A stretch of DNA of 64,000 nucleotides from Catenulispora sp. GP43 (lineage in GTDB: Bacteria; Actinomycetota; Actinomycetes; Streptomycetales; Catenulisporaceae). The number at the start of each line of letters is the position of its first letter. Within the stretch, counting starts at the first letter, position 1. Positions 51,592 to 60,355 of the stretch are shown here, piece after piece. Made by a program: the position numbers and the translations under genes. The notes under the pieces were generated by a model. It was not told the DNA's origin and made no database searches. It was given only the letters and a program-made list of their open reading frames with translations. The DNA lies in assembly GCF_041260665.1 (NCBI RefSeq), contig NZ_JBGCCT010000005.1:248001-312000 (forward strand), in the 5' to 3' direction.

Positions 51592-51625
51592 GTGTCCCGC
51601 CATCGCGTGCGCGATGGCGGGACAC
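51592..51625 (+). terminator. perfect 15-bp hairpin
   Basis: GTGTCCCGCCATCGC and GCGATGGCGGGACAC pair perfectly across GTGC. It ends whatever is transcribed from the small frames upstream. Confidence 0.7.
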
Positions 51626-51747
51626 GCCATTTCCGCCGAATCCGTGAGTCGCCGAATATCAAAGCTTTGTGAAAACCCGCCGGGGCGACAGGCGCAATGC
51701 CGATCAGTACTGTGTGCTGCCACCGGCCCCTTCGGGAAAGAGATCAG

Positions 51748-52476
51748 ATGTCGACGATGTCGGGTAAGACCGTGCTCGTGACCGGCGCCAATCGCGGTAT
51801 CGGCAGGGCTTTGGCGCACGAGGCTCTGGCACGCGGCGCCGCACGCGTATTCGCCGGGACGCGGCAGCCACTGGACTACTCCGACGACCGCGTCGTGCCG
51901 TTGACGCTGGACATCACCGACGCCGACCAGATCCGGGCCGCCGCCGACGCGGTGGACTCGCTGGACCTGCTCGTCAACAACGCCGGACTGGCGCTGTGGG
52001 ACGACGACCTGACCGATCCGTCCCTGCTGCAGCAGCATTTCGCGGTCAACGTCTTCGGCTCCTTCGCCGTCACGCAGGACATGCTGCCCGCCCTGACCGC
52101 GGCCCGGGGCGCGGTGCTCAACATCCTGTCCACCTCGTCGTGGGCGAACATGCCGCTGCTGCCCAGCTACTCGGTGTCCAAGGCCGCCGCCTTCTCCCTG
52201 ACCCAGGGGCTGCGCGCCTACCTCGCCAACCGCGGCGTGCGGGTGCACGCGGCGATGATCGGCGTCGTCGACACGGACATGACCAAGGCCTTCGACATCC
52301 CCAAGGCCGCTCCGGAAGTCGTCGCCGCGCGCATCTTCGACGGCCTGGCCGCCGGCGAGGACGAGATCTTCCCCGACCCGATGTCCGAACTCGTCGCGGA
52401 CGCCTGGCGCGACAGTGCGCTGAAGGCGATGGAGGTCGAGTACGCGGCGCTCGTGGCCGATTCCGCGGAACAGTGA
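51748..52476 (+). CDS. short-chain dehydrogenase/reductase, 242 aa
   Basis: ATG 51748 after GGGAAAGAGATC. Classical SDR: cofactor motif TGANRGIGRALA, DITDAD, NNAGLA, catalytic Ser in LSTSSW, and the YSVSK motif (Tyr and Lys). The C-terminal part (GVVDTDMTKAFDIP) fits classical SDRs. Probably NADP(H)-dependent reduction of an unknown carbonyl. Converges on the large S8-like gene across a terminator. Confidence 0.9.
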   Translation: MSTMSGKTVLVTGANRGIGRALAHEALARGAARVFAGTRQPLDYSDDRVVPLTLDITDADQIRAAADAVDSLDLLVNNAGLALWDDDLTDPSLLQQHFAVNVFGSFAVTQDMLPALTAARGAVLNILSTSSWANMPLLPSYSVSKAAAFSLTQGLRAYLANRGVRVHAAMIGVVDTDMTKAFDIPKAAPEVVAARIFDGLAAGEDEIFPDPMSELVADAWRDSALKAMEVEYAALVADSAEQ

Positions 52477-52518
52477 TGCTCACCGTGATCCACACAGTGA
52501 TGCTCTCGGCTGTATAGC

Positions 52519-52553
52519 GCGACGCGCTCCGGTCGGTACCGGTAGCGCGTCGC
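52519..52553. terminator. bidirectional terminator between SDR and S8-like genes
   Basis: GCGACGCGCT pairs with AGCGCGTCGC, with a further CCGG/CCGG pairing inside, between convergent stops at 52476 and 52561. Confidence 0.65.
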
Positions 52554-52560
52554 GGCGGCG

Positions 52561-55500
52561 TTACTGAACGGTGTAGTGGTACGGGAAGGCGGCGAGTTCG
52601 TCGCCGGTCGGCGACATGCCGTTGTTGCTCAGCGCCGAGGAGTCGTCGAGGTAGACGACGCCGGACACCTCGGCGCCCGACACCTGACTCGGCGTCAGGG
52701 TGAGCGTCAGGGTGGCCTGTCCGCCGGGCTGCACGACCACCGGGGTGAACGCCGCCTTCGGGTTCACCCCGAGCTGCCAGAGGTCCCCGGTGCCCGACAC
52801 CGCGTCCGTGTTGAAGGCCTGGCTCACGGCCGTCATGGACAGGGACGCCGTCGAACTCGCGGCGCCACTCGTGCTGCCGGACGGCCCGGTCGGCTGGGGC
52901 ACGACGTCCCAGTCGCCTTGTGTGACGCTGTTGTTCCCTCCCGCGCGCGGAGCGCTGTAACTCGCGAACGCGTTGTTGCCGACCGCCGTGGAGGCGACGT
53001 CCGGCTCGCCGTTGAACGGCGAGGAATCGAACTGGACCGGCGCCGTCGAGGTCGCCGCCATCGAGACCTGGCTGGTCCGGGTCGGCACGATCCACTGCGG
53101 CACGGGGTTGCTGGAGGCCAGCGGCAGGGTCAGGTTCGCCGTCGGCGTGGTCGGGGCCAGCGGCATGGTGACGGACTGGTCCAGCCGCGGGTCCAGGAAG
53201 TAGGACTCGATGCCCTGCGAGGTGTTGTGAACGGTGAAGCTCATGGTGACGGGCTTGTTCCGGGCGAGCACCCCGCCGCGCGGGACACCGGTGGCGGCCG
53301 CGCCGACGCCGTGGAGGTCGACCTCGCCGGTGAAGGCCGTGTCCAGCGCGTCGCCGGTGACCGGGTTGGTGAAGGTGGCGATGATGGTCCACTGGCCCGG
53401 TTCGGGATTCAGGACGTTGAGGAGCGCCCCGGAGCTCGCGACGGTGCTCTGATCGCCGCCGCTGCCCTCAAGGGTCTGATTCGAGGCCCGCGCCGGGTTC
53501 TGGCCGTCCGGCGAGACCAGGTAGACGTAGTAGGGATCGGTCTTGTGGCCGGCCAGCGCGGTGCGGACGTCCAGCGCGGGCGCGCCGGCTGGGACGTCCA
53601 CGACGTAGAACTCGCTCTGCGCCGGCACGAAGCCGCGGCCGTTGCCGCCCTGGATGTCGGAGGAGAAGGAACCCGTGCCGTCGGTCATCGCGACCTGCGA
53701 GCGCAGCGTCATCGGGATGGTGCCGCGGCCGGACCGGGGAGTGCTGATCACCAGCGAGGCGCTCAGATCCCCGGCTCGCGGCGGGGTCTTCGCGCTCACC
53801 GCGATGGTCGTGCTCTGACCCGGTCGCAGGGTCACCGCGGACGGCGTGACCCGGCCGAACGGCACGAACCTGGCGACCGCCGCGTTGAACAGCACGTTTC
53901 CGGTGTAGCCGGACGAGGCCGCGTCGGAGATGACGGCGGTCCAGGTGCCGGGCACGGGGGAGTGCACGTCCACGTGGCCGTGGTTGCCGTTGCCGTTGGG
54001 CAGGCTGTTCGCGGTGAGCCGGCCGTTCGGGTCGAGCAGCACCAGGTTCACCGGGAACTGGCCGGTACCCGGCCAGGCGATGTTCGAGTCAAGACGGTCC
54101 TGGCCCGGCGGGACCTGGAAGGTCACCTTCAGGTAGTTGTTCTCGACGCCGGACTGGTCCACGTAGGTGGAGCCGCCGTTCGTCAGCTGGACCGTGCGGT
54201 TCGCGACCACGCTGCTCGGGCCGAGGGTGCGGCCGGCCAGGCTGACCGTCTGCGTGCTGGTGCCGGTGTTCGTCAGGCTGCTGCTGAAGTGCTGCACCGT
54301 GCCGGGGGCGGCCGTGGCGTCGAACTGGTCGGCGCTCATGGTCAGGGTGTCGCCGGTGGCCTTGCCGGCGCCGTCCGGGGTGCGCACGGACAGGGCCGCC
54401 TGGACGGCGCGGTAGGCGTCCACGAGTCCGGAACCCTGCTCGGAACCGACCACGTCCAGGTCGTCCGCGGTGCTCTCGATCAGCTGGTCCACGAGTGCGG
54501 GCGTCGGGCTGGCCCCGGCGTGCGCGGAACGGTAGGCCTGGATGACGAGCGCGGCCACGCCGGCCACGAGCGGACCGGCCTCGCTGGTCCCGCCCTCCTG
54601 GAGCACCGGGCTCGGCCGGCCGAGGCTGTCCAGGCAGTCCGGCGCCAGGGTCTTGTCCGGGGTGCAGATCATCCAGTCCAGGTCGCCGGGTGCGACGACG
54701 GAGATGCTGCGGCCCTGCTCGGTGGCTCCGCCGGAAGACAGGGAGCTGATGTTGTCGCTGACGTAGCCGGTCGCGCCGATGTCGTCGTAGCCGGCGGTGT
54801 CGGCCTGCGCGTAGGAGCGGAACGTGGTGGACGCCCCGACGGCGATGACGCCGGGCTGGGAGGCGGGAGACCAGATCGTGTTCTGGTCTCCGGCGTCGTA
54901 GGACGGCACCGTGATGGTGACGCCGGCCGCCATCGCGGCCGCGTTGGCGGCCTTGATCAGGTCGGCGCTGGTGTCCGGCATCGGGAAGCTGCCCGCTTCC
55001 TCGTTGAGGACGTTGACGTGGTCGACGGTGGTCGCGTAGTCGATGGCCTCCAGGAACGCGGAGGTCGTGGTGTAGTCGTTCTCGCCGTAGACCTTATAGG
55101 CGTCCAGGGTCACGCCGGGGGCGACGCCCTCCAGGCGGATCAGGCAGGGCTTGCCGAGGGCGGAGGCGGTGTAGTCCTGCAGGTTGTAGACGTGGTCGCC
55201 CTGCGCGGCGATCATGCCGTCGTCGAGCATCGACTCGATCTCGTTGCCGCCGAGGACGTTCCCGCCCTCGCCGGTGAAGTCCTGGTAGTCGGCGATGACG
55301 TGCGAGCCGTCGGGCCGGACCATGTCCGGGGTGCTGACGTCCATCTCGGCGGCGATGTCGCCGACGATGACCCCGGCCCCGGTGAAGCCGAGCGAGCGCG
55401 CGGTCTTCGCGCCGGGCTCGTCGGAGTCGGCCTTGATCGCCTCGTCCGCCTCCGGGTTCAGCTGCACGCCGCCGTTCGCGGCGCAGGTCCCGGACGGGAG

Positions 55501-55947
55501 GGTCCCGGACGGGAGCTTCGCGGAGGCGGCCTTGGCCGGACCGCTCTGGGCGTGGGGGAGACCTGGGGTCTGGGCAAGTGCCGGGAGGGTCAAGCCGGAG
55601 CGCACCTTGATGGCCGCGTCGGGCACGACCGCGGACACGGCCGGGTCGCCGCGCAGCGCCTGCTCCTCGGCGGGCGAGACCGTCGCACTCAGGGCATTGA
55701 TGACGGTCAGCGGCCGGACGTTCCGGCTGTTCGCCGACTTGAGCGAACTGAGCAACGGGGCCTGTGCGGAGGCGATCGCGCGTGCGTCCAGCGGGTGCTG
55801 GTTCGCCATGACCACGATCACGGGTCGGTCTACGGATGCGGATGGCATTGGTGCGGATGAGGCGTTCGCGGGTATCGCGGTGAGGGTGAGGGTGGCTGCG
55901 CACAAGGTGGTGAGCACAGCACTTCGGCGGCGACGAAGGAACGGCAT
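52561..55947 (-). CDS. large secreted S8-like (subtilase-family) protein with altered catalytic motifs, 1128 aa
   Basis: ATG 55947 follows GGAGCGTAA. Signal peptide to about residue 31, then an inhibitor-I9-like prosegment (VIVVMANQHPLDARAI to VSAVVPDAAIKV). The peptidase-like domain spans about 180-520. The Ser motif is intact (GGTSEAGPLVAGVAAL). The usual Asp-Thr-Gly motif reads VIVGDIAAEMD, and where HGTH is expected there is DDGMIAAQGDHVYNL. The last 600 residues are beta-rich repeats, ending in PTGDELAAFPYHYTV. Protease activity is therefore doubtful. Extracellular; leftward, alone. Confidence 0.85.
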   Translation of the reverse strand: MPFLRRRRSAVLTTLCAATLTLTAIPANASSAPMPSASVDRPVIVVMANQHPLDARAIASAQAPLLSSLKSANSRNVRPLTVINALSATVSPAEEQALRGDPAVSAVVPDAAIKVRSGLTLPALAQTPGLPHAQSGPAKAASAKLPSGTLPSGTCAANGGVQLNPEADEAIKADSDEPGAKTARSLGFTGAGVIVGDIAAEMDVSTPDMVRPDGSHVIADYQDFTGEGGNVLGGNEIESMLDDGMIAAQGDHVYNLQDYTASALGKPCLIRLEGVAPGVTLDAYKVYGENDYTTTSAFLEAIDYATTVDHVNVLNEEAGSFPMPDTSADLIKAANAAAMAAGVTITVPSYDAGDQNTIWSPASQPGVIAVGASTTFRSYAQADTAGYDDIGATGYVSDNISSLSSGGATEQGRSISVVAPGDLDWMICTPDKTLAPDCLDSLGRPSPVLQEGGTSEAGPLVAGVAALVIQAYRSAHAGASPTPALVDQLIESTADDLDVVGSEQGSGLVDAYRAVQAALSVRTPDGAGKATGDTLTMSADQFDATAAPGTVQHFSSSLTNTGTSTQTVSLAGRTLGPSSVVANRTVQLTNGGSTYVDQSGVENNYLKVTFQVPPGQDRLDSNIAWPGTGQFPVNLVLLDPNGRLTANSLPNGNGNHGHVDVHSPVPGTWTAVISDAASSGYTGNVLFNAAVARFVPFGRVTPSAVTLRPGQSTTIAVSAKTPPRAGDLSASLVISTPRSGRGTIPMTLRSQVAMTDGTGSFSSDIQGGNGRGFVPAQSEFYVVDVPAGAPALDVRTALAGHKTDPYYVYLVSPDGQNPARASNQTLEGSGGDQSTVASSGALLNVLNPEPGQWTIIATFTNPVTGDALDTAFTGEVDLHGVGAAATGVPRGGVLARNKPVTMSFTVHNTSQGIESYFLDPRLDQSVTMPLAPTTPTANLTLPLASSNPVPQWIVPTRTSQVSMAATSTAPVQFDSSPFNGEPDVASTAVGNNAFASYSAPRAGGNNSVTQGDWDVVPQPTGPSGSTSGAASSTASLSMTAVSQAFNTDAVSGTGDLWQLGVNPKAAFTPVVVQPGGQATLTLTLTPSQVSGAEVSGVVYLDDSSALSNNGMSPTGDELAAFPYHYTVQ

Positions 55948-56046
55948 TTACGCTCCGATTGATATAAGAGCCCTGCGGCGTTTCCGCCCGACCGGCTGAT
56001 TGTCGCCCCGACTCGGCGCTCGGGCCAGACCTGGTGACGCGACCTG

Positions 56047-56508
56047 ATGGCGTACCGTGCCGTCGTGATCCTCGAAGCTGTGTACCTGCTACCGGCCGCG
56101 GTGTGGACCGGCTCCATGACGTACAGCCTCGCGGTCGTGCAGCCGCGCAGCGCACGGTTCTTCCGCGACGACGACCAGTTGGAGGAGTTCCTCACGGTTC
56201 TCGCGCATGGGAACCGCTGGCGGGTTCTGGCCATGGCGGCGACGCTGATCGCGAGTGCCGCGGCGTTGATCGTCGTGTGTCCGTGGCCCGGGGCGCGCGT
56301 GGTCTACGGCATCGCGCTGGTTCTGGATGCCGCCGCGACCGGCGTGTTCGTGCACGTGTCGTGGCGGCACTGGCCGGCTCGGGTCTTCGCGCTTCGTGAG
56401 GAGCGTCCGGACTTCCGTCGCAGGCTGCTGATGAGCGCGCGGACGATCTGGTCGCTGGTCGGCGCCGGGTTCGTGCTCGCCCTGGTCGCGAGCGTGGTGC
56501 GGCGCTGA
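56047..56508 (+). CDS. four-helix membrane protein of unknown function, 153 aa
   Basis: Four hydrophobic segments (VVILEAVYLLPAAVWTGSMT, VLAMAATLIASAAALIVV, VYGIALVLDAAATGVFVHV, TIWSLVGAGFVLALVASVV) joined by charged loops (RFFRDDDQLEEFLT). Layout resembles DUF4149-type proteins but I cannot confirm this. The start could be ATG 56047 or a GTG 18 bases on. Its TGA overlaps the next ATG (TGATG), so the two genes are translationally coupled. Confidence 0.75.
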   Translation: MAYRAVVILEAVYLLPAAVWTGSMTYSLAVVQPRSARFFRDDDQLEEFLTVLAHGNRWRVLAMAATLIASAAALIVVCPWPGARVVYGIALVLDAAATGVFVHVSWRHWPARVFALREERPDFRRRLLMSARTIWSLVGAGFVLALVASVVRR

Positions 56509-57440
56509 TGCGGGTGGTCATCGTCGGATCGAGCGGGTTGATCGGCGGCGCGCTCTGTGCGGCCTATCAGGGCGACGGCCACGAGGTGGTCCGTTTGATC
56601 CGTCGTCCGGCGCAGGCTCCCGACGAGGTCCGGTGGGATCCGCTGCGTCCCGATCCGCGGCTCGTCGACGGCGCCGACGCGGTGATCAACCTCGCCGGCG
56701 CCCCGCTGGGCGATCGGCGATGGAACGCCCGGTACCGCGCGCTGATCGCGTCCAGCCGGATCGACACCGCATCGGCGCTGGCCGCGATGGCGGCGCGGGC
56801 CGCCGCACCGCCGTCGGTCCTGGTCTCGATGTCCGGCATCCGGTACTACGGCGTCGATCGGGGGGACGAGGAACTGACCGAATCGAGCGCCGCCGGCAGC
56901 GACGGATTCCTGCCGCTGGTCACGGCGCGGTGGGAGGCCGCCACCGCACCGGCGGCGGAGGCCGGGGTGCGGGTCTGTCACCTGCGGACCGCACTGGTGT
57001 TGTCAGCGGAGGGCGGCTTGGTGCCGCGGCTCCTGACGCCTTTCCGTTATGGGCTGGGGACGACGCTGGGGTCGGGGCGCGCGTATTGGAGCTTCCTGAC
57101 GCTGCACGACACGGTCGCGGCGATCCGGTTCCTTGCTCAACGTCCGCAGACTGAGGGCCCGTACAACCTCTCGGCACCGGCTCCGGTCAGCGCGGTCGAC
57201 TTCACTAAGGCGCTGGCGTCGGCGATCGGCACGCGGGCGAGATTGCGGCTGCCTTTGTGGGCGCTGCGCATCGGGGTCGGGCAGATGGGCCCGGAGGTTT
57301 TGGGAAGTTTGAGGGTGGTCCCTCAACGTTTGTCGGCGGCCGGATTCTGTTTCCGGGACGGGGATATCGAGACCGCGTTGCGTGCGGTACTTAAGGGTAA
57401 TCCCGACACTCAGCGGCCGCGTCGTTTATCAGACCCATGA
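56508..57440 (+). CDS. TIGR01777-family NAD(P)-binding epimerase-like protein, 310 aa
   Basis: Rossmann motif VVIVGSSGLIGGALC at the N-terminus, LIRRPAQAPDEVRWDPLRPD, GADAVINLAGAPLGDRRW, and RIDTASALAAMA. The second half includes the family's VCHLRTALVLSAEGGLVPRL and GSGRAYWSFLTLHDTVAAI. This is the extended-SDR TIGR01777 group (SDR39U1/YfcH). Reaction unknown; probably NADPH-dependent. Starts within the stop of the upstream membrane gene. Confidence 0.9.
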   Translation: MRVVIVGSSGLIGGALCAAYQGDGHEVVRLIRRPAQAPDEVRWDPLRPDPRLVDGADAVINLAGAPLGDRRWNARYRALIASSRIDTASALAAMAARAAAPPSVLVSMSGIRYYGVDRGDEELTESSAAGSDGFLPLVTARWEAATAPAAEAGVRVCHLRTALVLSAEGGLVPRLLTPFRYGLGTTLGSGRAYWSFLTLHDTVAAIRFLAQRPQTEGPYNLSAPAPVSAVDFTKALASAIGTRARLRLPLWALRIGVGQMGPEVLGSLRVVPQRLSAAGFCFRDGDIETALRAVLKGNPDTQRPRRLSDP

Positions 57441-57576
57441 TTGACCTGGTGCGGCATGTTCCTCGGTTTTCTCACAATTTCTCTGAACCGGTAGACGCGG
57501 CCCCCTGAGCTGCGCAATGATCGCTCGGCGCGCGAGGGAGTCCTGGCGCGCATCGCATATCGGGAGGGGAAGGCAA

Positions 57577-58008
57577 ATGCCGCAAGGAGCGGTCGGTAAG
57601 AAGCGTCAGCCGTGGGGTGTGTGGGGGCTGACGATCATCACGCTCGGCGTCTACTACTACGTGTGGTGGTACAAGGTCAACCGTGAGACCCGGGACTTCG
57701 ACAACTCGATCAACGTCAACCCGGCGCTGTCGGTCCTGGCCTGGATCCCGGGCTCGTACCTGGTGATCCCGCCCTTCGTGTCCGCGTACCGCACCGGCAA
57801 GCGCATCGCGCAGGTCCAGGCCGCGGCCGGCCTGCCGGCGACGTGCAGCGGCGGCCTGGGCATCCTGCTGGCGATCCTGTTCAGCACGCACACGGTGTAC
57901 TACCAGGGCCAGCTGAACAAGGTCTGGGACAGCTACCCCGGCGCCGGCGAGGGCACCGTCGTGCCGCACCGCGGCGTGGGCGCGGCGCAGGGCCAGCGCG
58001 TGGCCTGA
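57577..58008 (+). CDS. DUF4234 membrane protein, 143 aa
   Basis: ATG 57577 follows GGGAGGGGAAGGC. The DUF4234 signature is visible: KRQPWGVWGLTIITLGVYYY, WWYKVNRETRDFD, NPALSVLAWIPGSYLVIPPF, TGKRIAQVQAAAGL. Three membrane segments. Found in many actinobacteria; function unknown. A classical terminator follows. Confidence 0.9.
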   Translation: MPQGAVGKKRQPWGVWGLTIITLGVYYYVWWYKVNRETRDFDNSINVNPALSVLAWIPGSYLVIPPFVSAYRTGKRIAQVQAAAGLPATCSGGLGILLAILFSTHTVYYQGQLNKVWDSYPGAGEGTVVPHRGVGAAQGQRVA

Positions 58009-58025
58009 GGCACGTGACAGCAGCG

Positions 58026-58064
58026 AGTCCGCCCCGGCCGGTTTCTCACCGGCCGGGGCGGACT
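58026..58064 (+). terminator. rho-independent terminator of the DUF4234 gene
   Basis: AGTCCGCCCCGGCCGGT pairs perfectly (17 bp) with its complement around a TTCTC loop, followed by TTTT. Confidence 0.92.
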
Positions 58065-58201
58065 TTTTCCTTGCCCCGGCGAGCACCGACCCCGCATCAT
58101 GGGATCGGGCCGGCCGGCGGTGCGCCATGCGGGTCCGAGGGGACCGGCGCTCCGGAGTACGAGCGGACCGCTACCCGGCAGCCGATACCAAGGATGTGCC
58201 G

Positions 58202-59041
58202 ATGTCCTCCGTTCCGCACTCTTCCGACGTGCTCGCTCCCAGGCTCGACCTCGGGGGCTCGACCCCTTATGACGACTACATCCGGGCGTCCGTCCTCGCC
58301 GGTCTTCAGCAGACGCGGACTGAGGATCCGGGGGAGATGGCGTTCCTCGTGACCAGCCAGGTCATGGAGTTGTGGTTCACGCTTCTGGTGCACGAGTGGC
58401 AGGCCGCCTCGGCGGCTCTGCGCGTCGACGACGTCCCCGCGGCGCTGTCCGCTCTCGGGCGCAGCCTGGACGAGTTGGCCGCGCTGAACGCGTCCTGGCA
58501 GCCGCTGGCCCGCCTCACGCCGGCGCAGTTCAACGCGTATCGGGCGGCGCTGGGCGAGGGCTCGGGGTTCCAGTCCGCGATGTACCGGCGGCTGGAGTTC
58601 GTGCTCGGCGAGCGGTCGGCGTCGATGCTCGTGCCGCACGCCGGGACGCCGGACATGCAGGAGCACTTGCGGCAGGCGCTGGGCGAGCCGAGTTTGTACG
58701 ACGAGGTGCTGCGGCTGCTGCATCGGCGCGGCTACGGGGTTCCGCAGACGGTTCTGGACCGGGACCTCGCTCGGCGCTACGAGGGCGATCCGGCGGTGGA
58801 GAAGGTGTGGGCCGACATCTATGCCGCTCCGGAGCGCGAGCCGGATCTGGTGCGGCTCGGGGAGGCGCTGACCGACGTCGCCGAGGCGGTGTGGCGGTGG
58901 CGCGGCGACCATCTGATGGCGACGCGGCGGGCGATGGGGGCCAAGGTCGGGACCGGCGGGTCGGCCGGCGTGGCTTGGCTGGCCAAGCGCGCCGAGGCTT
59001 TGGTCTTCCCGGAGTTGTGGACGGCGCGAAGCCGGGTGTGA
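58202..59041 (+). CDS. tryptophan 2,3-dioxygenase family protein with Ser at the distal His position, 279 aa
   Basis: All-helical heme protein: Phe48 and Ser52 in AFLVTSQVMELWF, substrate Arg in FQSAMYRRLEF, axial heme His in GDHLMATRRAMG, and substrate-ammonium motif VGTGGSAGVAWL. These fit tryptophan 2,3-dioxygenase (KynA), which opens the indole ring to N-formylkynurenine. The conserved active-site His (His55 in Xanthomonas TDO), four residues after the Phe, is Ser52 here, as in IDO. No kynurenine-pathway neighbours, so it may act on another indole. ATG 58202 lacks a strong ribosome site. Confidence 0.85.
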   Translation: MSSVPHSSDVLAPRLDLGGSTPYDDYIRASVLAGLQQTRTEDPGEMAFLVTSQVMELWFTLLVHEWQAASAALRVDDVPAALSALGRSLDELAALNASWQPLARLTPAQFNAYRAALGEGSGFQSAMYRRLEFVLGERSASMLVPHAGTPDMQEHLRQALGEPSLYDEVLRLLHRRGYGVPQTVLDRDLARRYEGDPAVEKVWADIYAAPEREPDLVRLGEALTDVAEAVWRWRGDHLMATRRAMGAKVGTGGSAGVAWLAKRAEALVFPELWTARSRV

Positions 59042-59098
59042 TCGGGTCGGCTGGCGTGGCCTGGCTGGTGCCGCCGGTATGGCCTGGCGCTGAATCGC

Positions 59099-60355
59099 TC
59101 ATGGCCCGAAGGCCAGGGTGAGCACAAGCCCGCCCTCGTCCCGGGCGCGGGCCGTGAGCTCCGCGCCGTGCGCCTCGGCGATCGAGCGGGCGATCGACAG
59201 GCCCAGGCCGTGGCCGGTGCTCGCGGTGCGGTCGGGGCCGTGGCGGCGGAACGGTTCGAACAGGTCGGGGATCTTCTCGGGTGCCACGGCCGGGCCGGTG
59301 TTGGCGACCGTCGCCGTCGCGGTGGCGGTGTCGAGGCGGATGCGGACCTGGCCGCCGGGCTGGTTGTACTGGATGGCGTTGCGTGTGAGGTTCGTCAGCA
59401 GGTGGCGGACCAGAACCGGGTCGCCGGGGACCACCAGCGGGGCGTCGGCGTCGGCGTCGAGGTCGACGCGCACCTCGTTCCCCGAGGCCAGCGGCGCCAG
59501 TTCGGCCGCGACCGCCCTGGCCGTGGCAGCCAGATCCACCGGTTCGGTCTCGTCCAGGCCGCGGTCGCTGCGGGCCAGCAGGAGCAGGGCGTTGATGAGC
59601 CGTTCGGCCTCGTAGTTGGTGGCGAGCAGGTCGTCGCGGACGTCGGCGAGGTCGCCCGGAAGCGGATCGGGGAAGCCCACCTGCAGGCACGTGCGCTGGA
59701 CGGCGAGCGGGGTCTTGAGTTCGTGGGAGGCGTTGGCGACGAAGCGGCGCTGGCTCTCGAAGGACCGCTCGAGCCGGTCGAGCATGGTGTCGAAGGTGTC
59801 GGCGAGCCGGTGCAGCTCGTCGTCGGGCCCGGTGAGCGACAGGCGCTGGTGCAGGTTCTCCTCGCTGATCTGGCGCGCCGCCCCGGTGATGGCGGCGACG
59901 GGACGCAGCGCGCGGCCGGCCAGCCGCCAGCCCAGCACCCCGGCGATCACCGTCATGACGACGAGCGCGACGCCCGACCACAGAACCATCTCCCGCAGCG
60001 CGGTGTCCTGGACGGCCCGAACCGTCTGGTCGATCTTCCGGATCAGCGCCTCGCCCGACGCCGCGCCCGACGCCGCGTTCGACCCGACGGCCGGCTGTAC
60101 CGGAGTGGTGGGCCCGAACTGTGTACTGCTGGACGGCGCGTCGACGTACGCGATCGCCATCCCCTGCACCTTCTGAGCCGTGCCGTACCGCGCGAGCACC
60201 ACGACGGAGGCGAGCAGCGCGCTGCCGACGAGTAGGAAGAGCCCGGCGAAGGAGACAGCGAGGCGGGCACGGAACGGCAGACGGCTTATCAGGGTTCGAG
60301 GATTGAGGGTCACATGATGAGGCATGAGGCGCATGTCCCGTGGCTTCAGTCGCAC
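59099..60355 (-). CDS. sensor histidine kinase (HAMP-HisKA-HATPase), about 418 aa
   Basis: Two membrane helices (LAVSFAGLFLLVGSALLASVV and VLWSGVALVVMTVIAGVLGW) flank a short outer domain of about 70 residues. Then HAMP, HisKA with FVANASHELKTPLAVQR, and the ATPase (N box LTRNAIQYNQPGG, G2 GHGLGLSIARSIAEAHG). The start is GTG 60355, overlapping the regulator stop by 10 bp, or ATG 60334. Cotranscribed with the OmpR regulator upstream. Divergent from an ABC exporter, suggesting cell-envelope stress sensing. Confidence 0.9.
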   Translation of the reverse strand: MRLKPRDMRLMPHHVTLNPRTLISRLPFRARLAVSFAGLFLLVGSALLASVVVLARYGTAQKVQGMAIAYVDAPSSSTQFGPTTPVQPAVGSNAASGAASGEALIRKIDQTVRAVQDTALREMVLWSGVALVVMTVIAGVLGWRLAGRALRPVAAITGAARQISEENLHQRLSLTGPDDELHRLADTFDTMLDRLERSFESQRRFVANASHELKTPLAVQRTCLQVGFPDPLPGDLADVRDDLLATNYEAERLINALLLLARSDRGLDETEPVDLAATARAVAAELAPLASGNEVRVDLDADADAPLVVPGDPVLVRHLLTNLTRNAIQYNQPGGQVRIRLDTATATATVANTGPAVAPEKIPDLFEPFRRHGPDRTASTGHGLGLSIARSIAEAHGAELTARARDEGGLVLTLAFGP

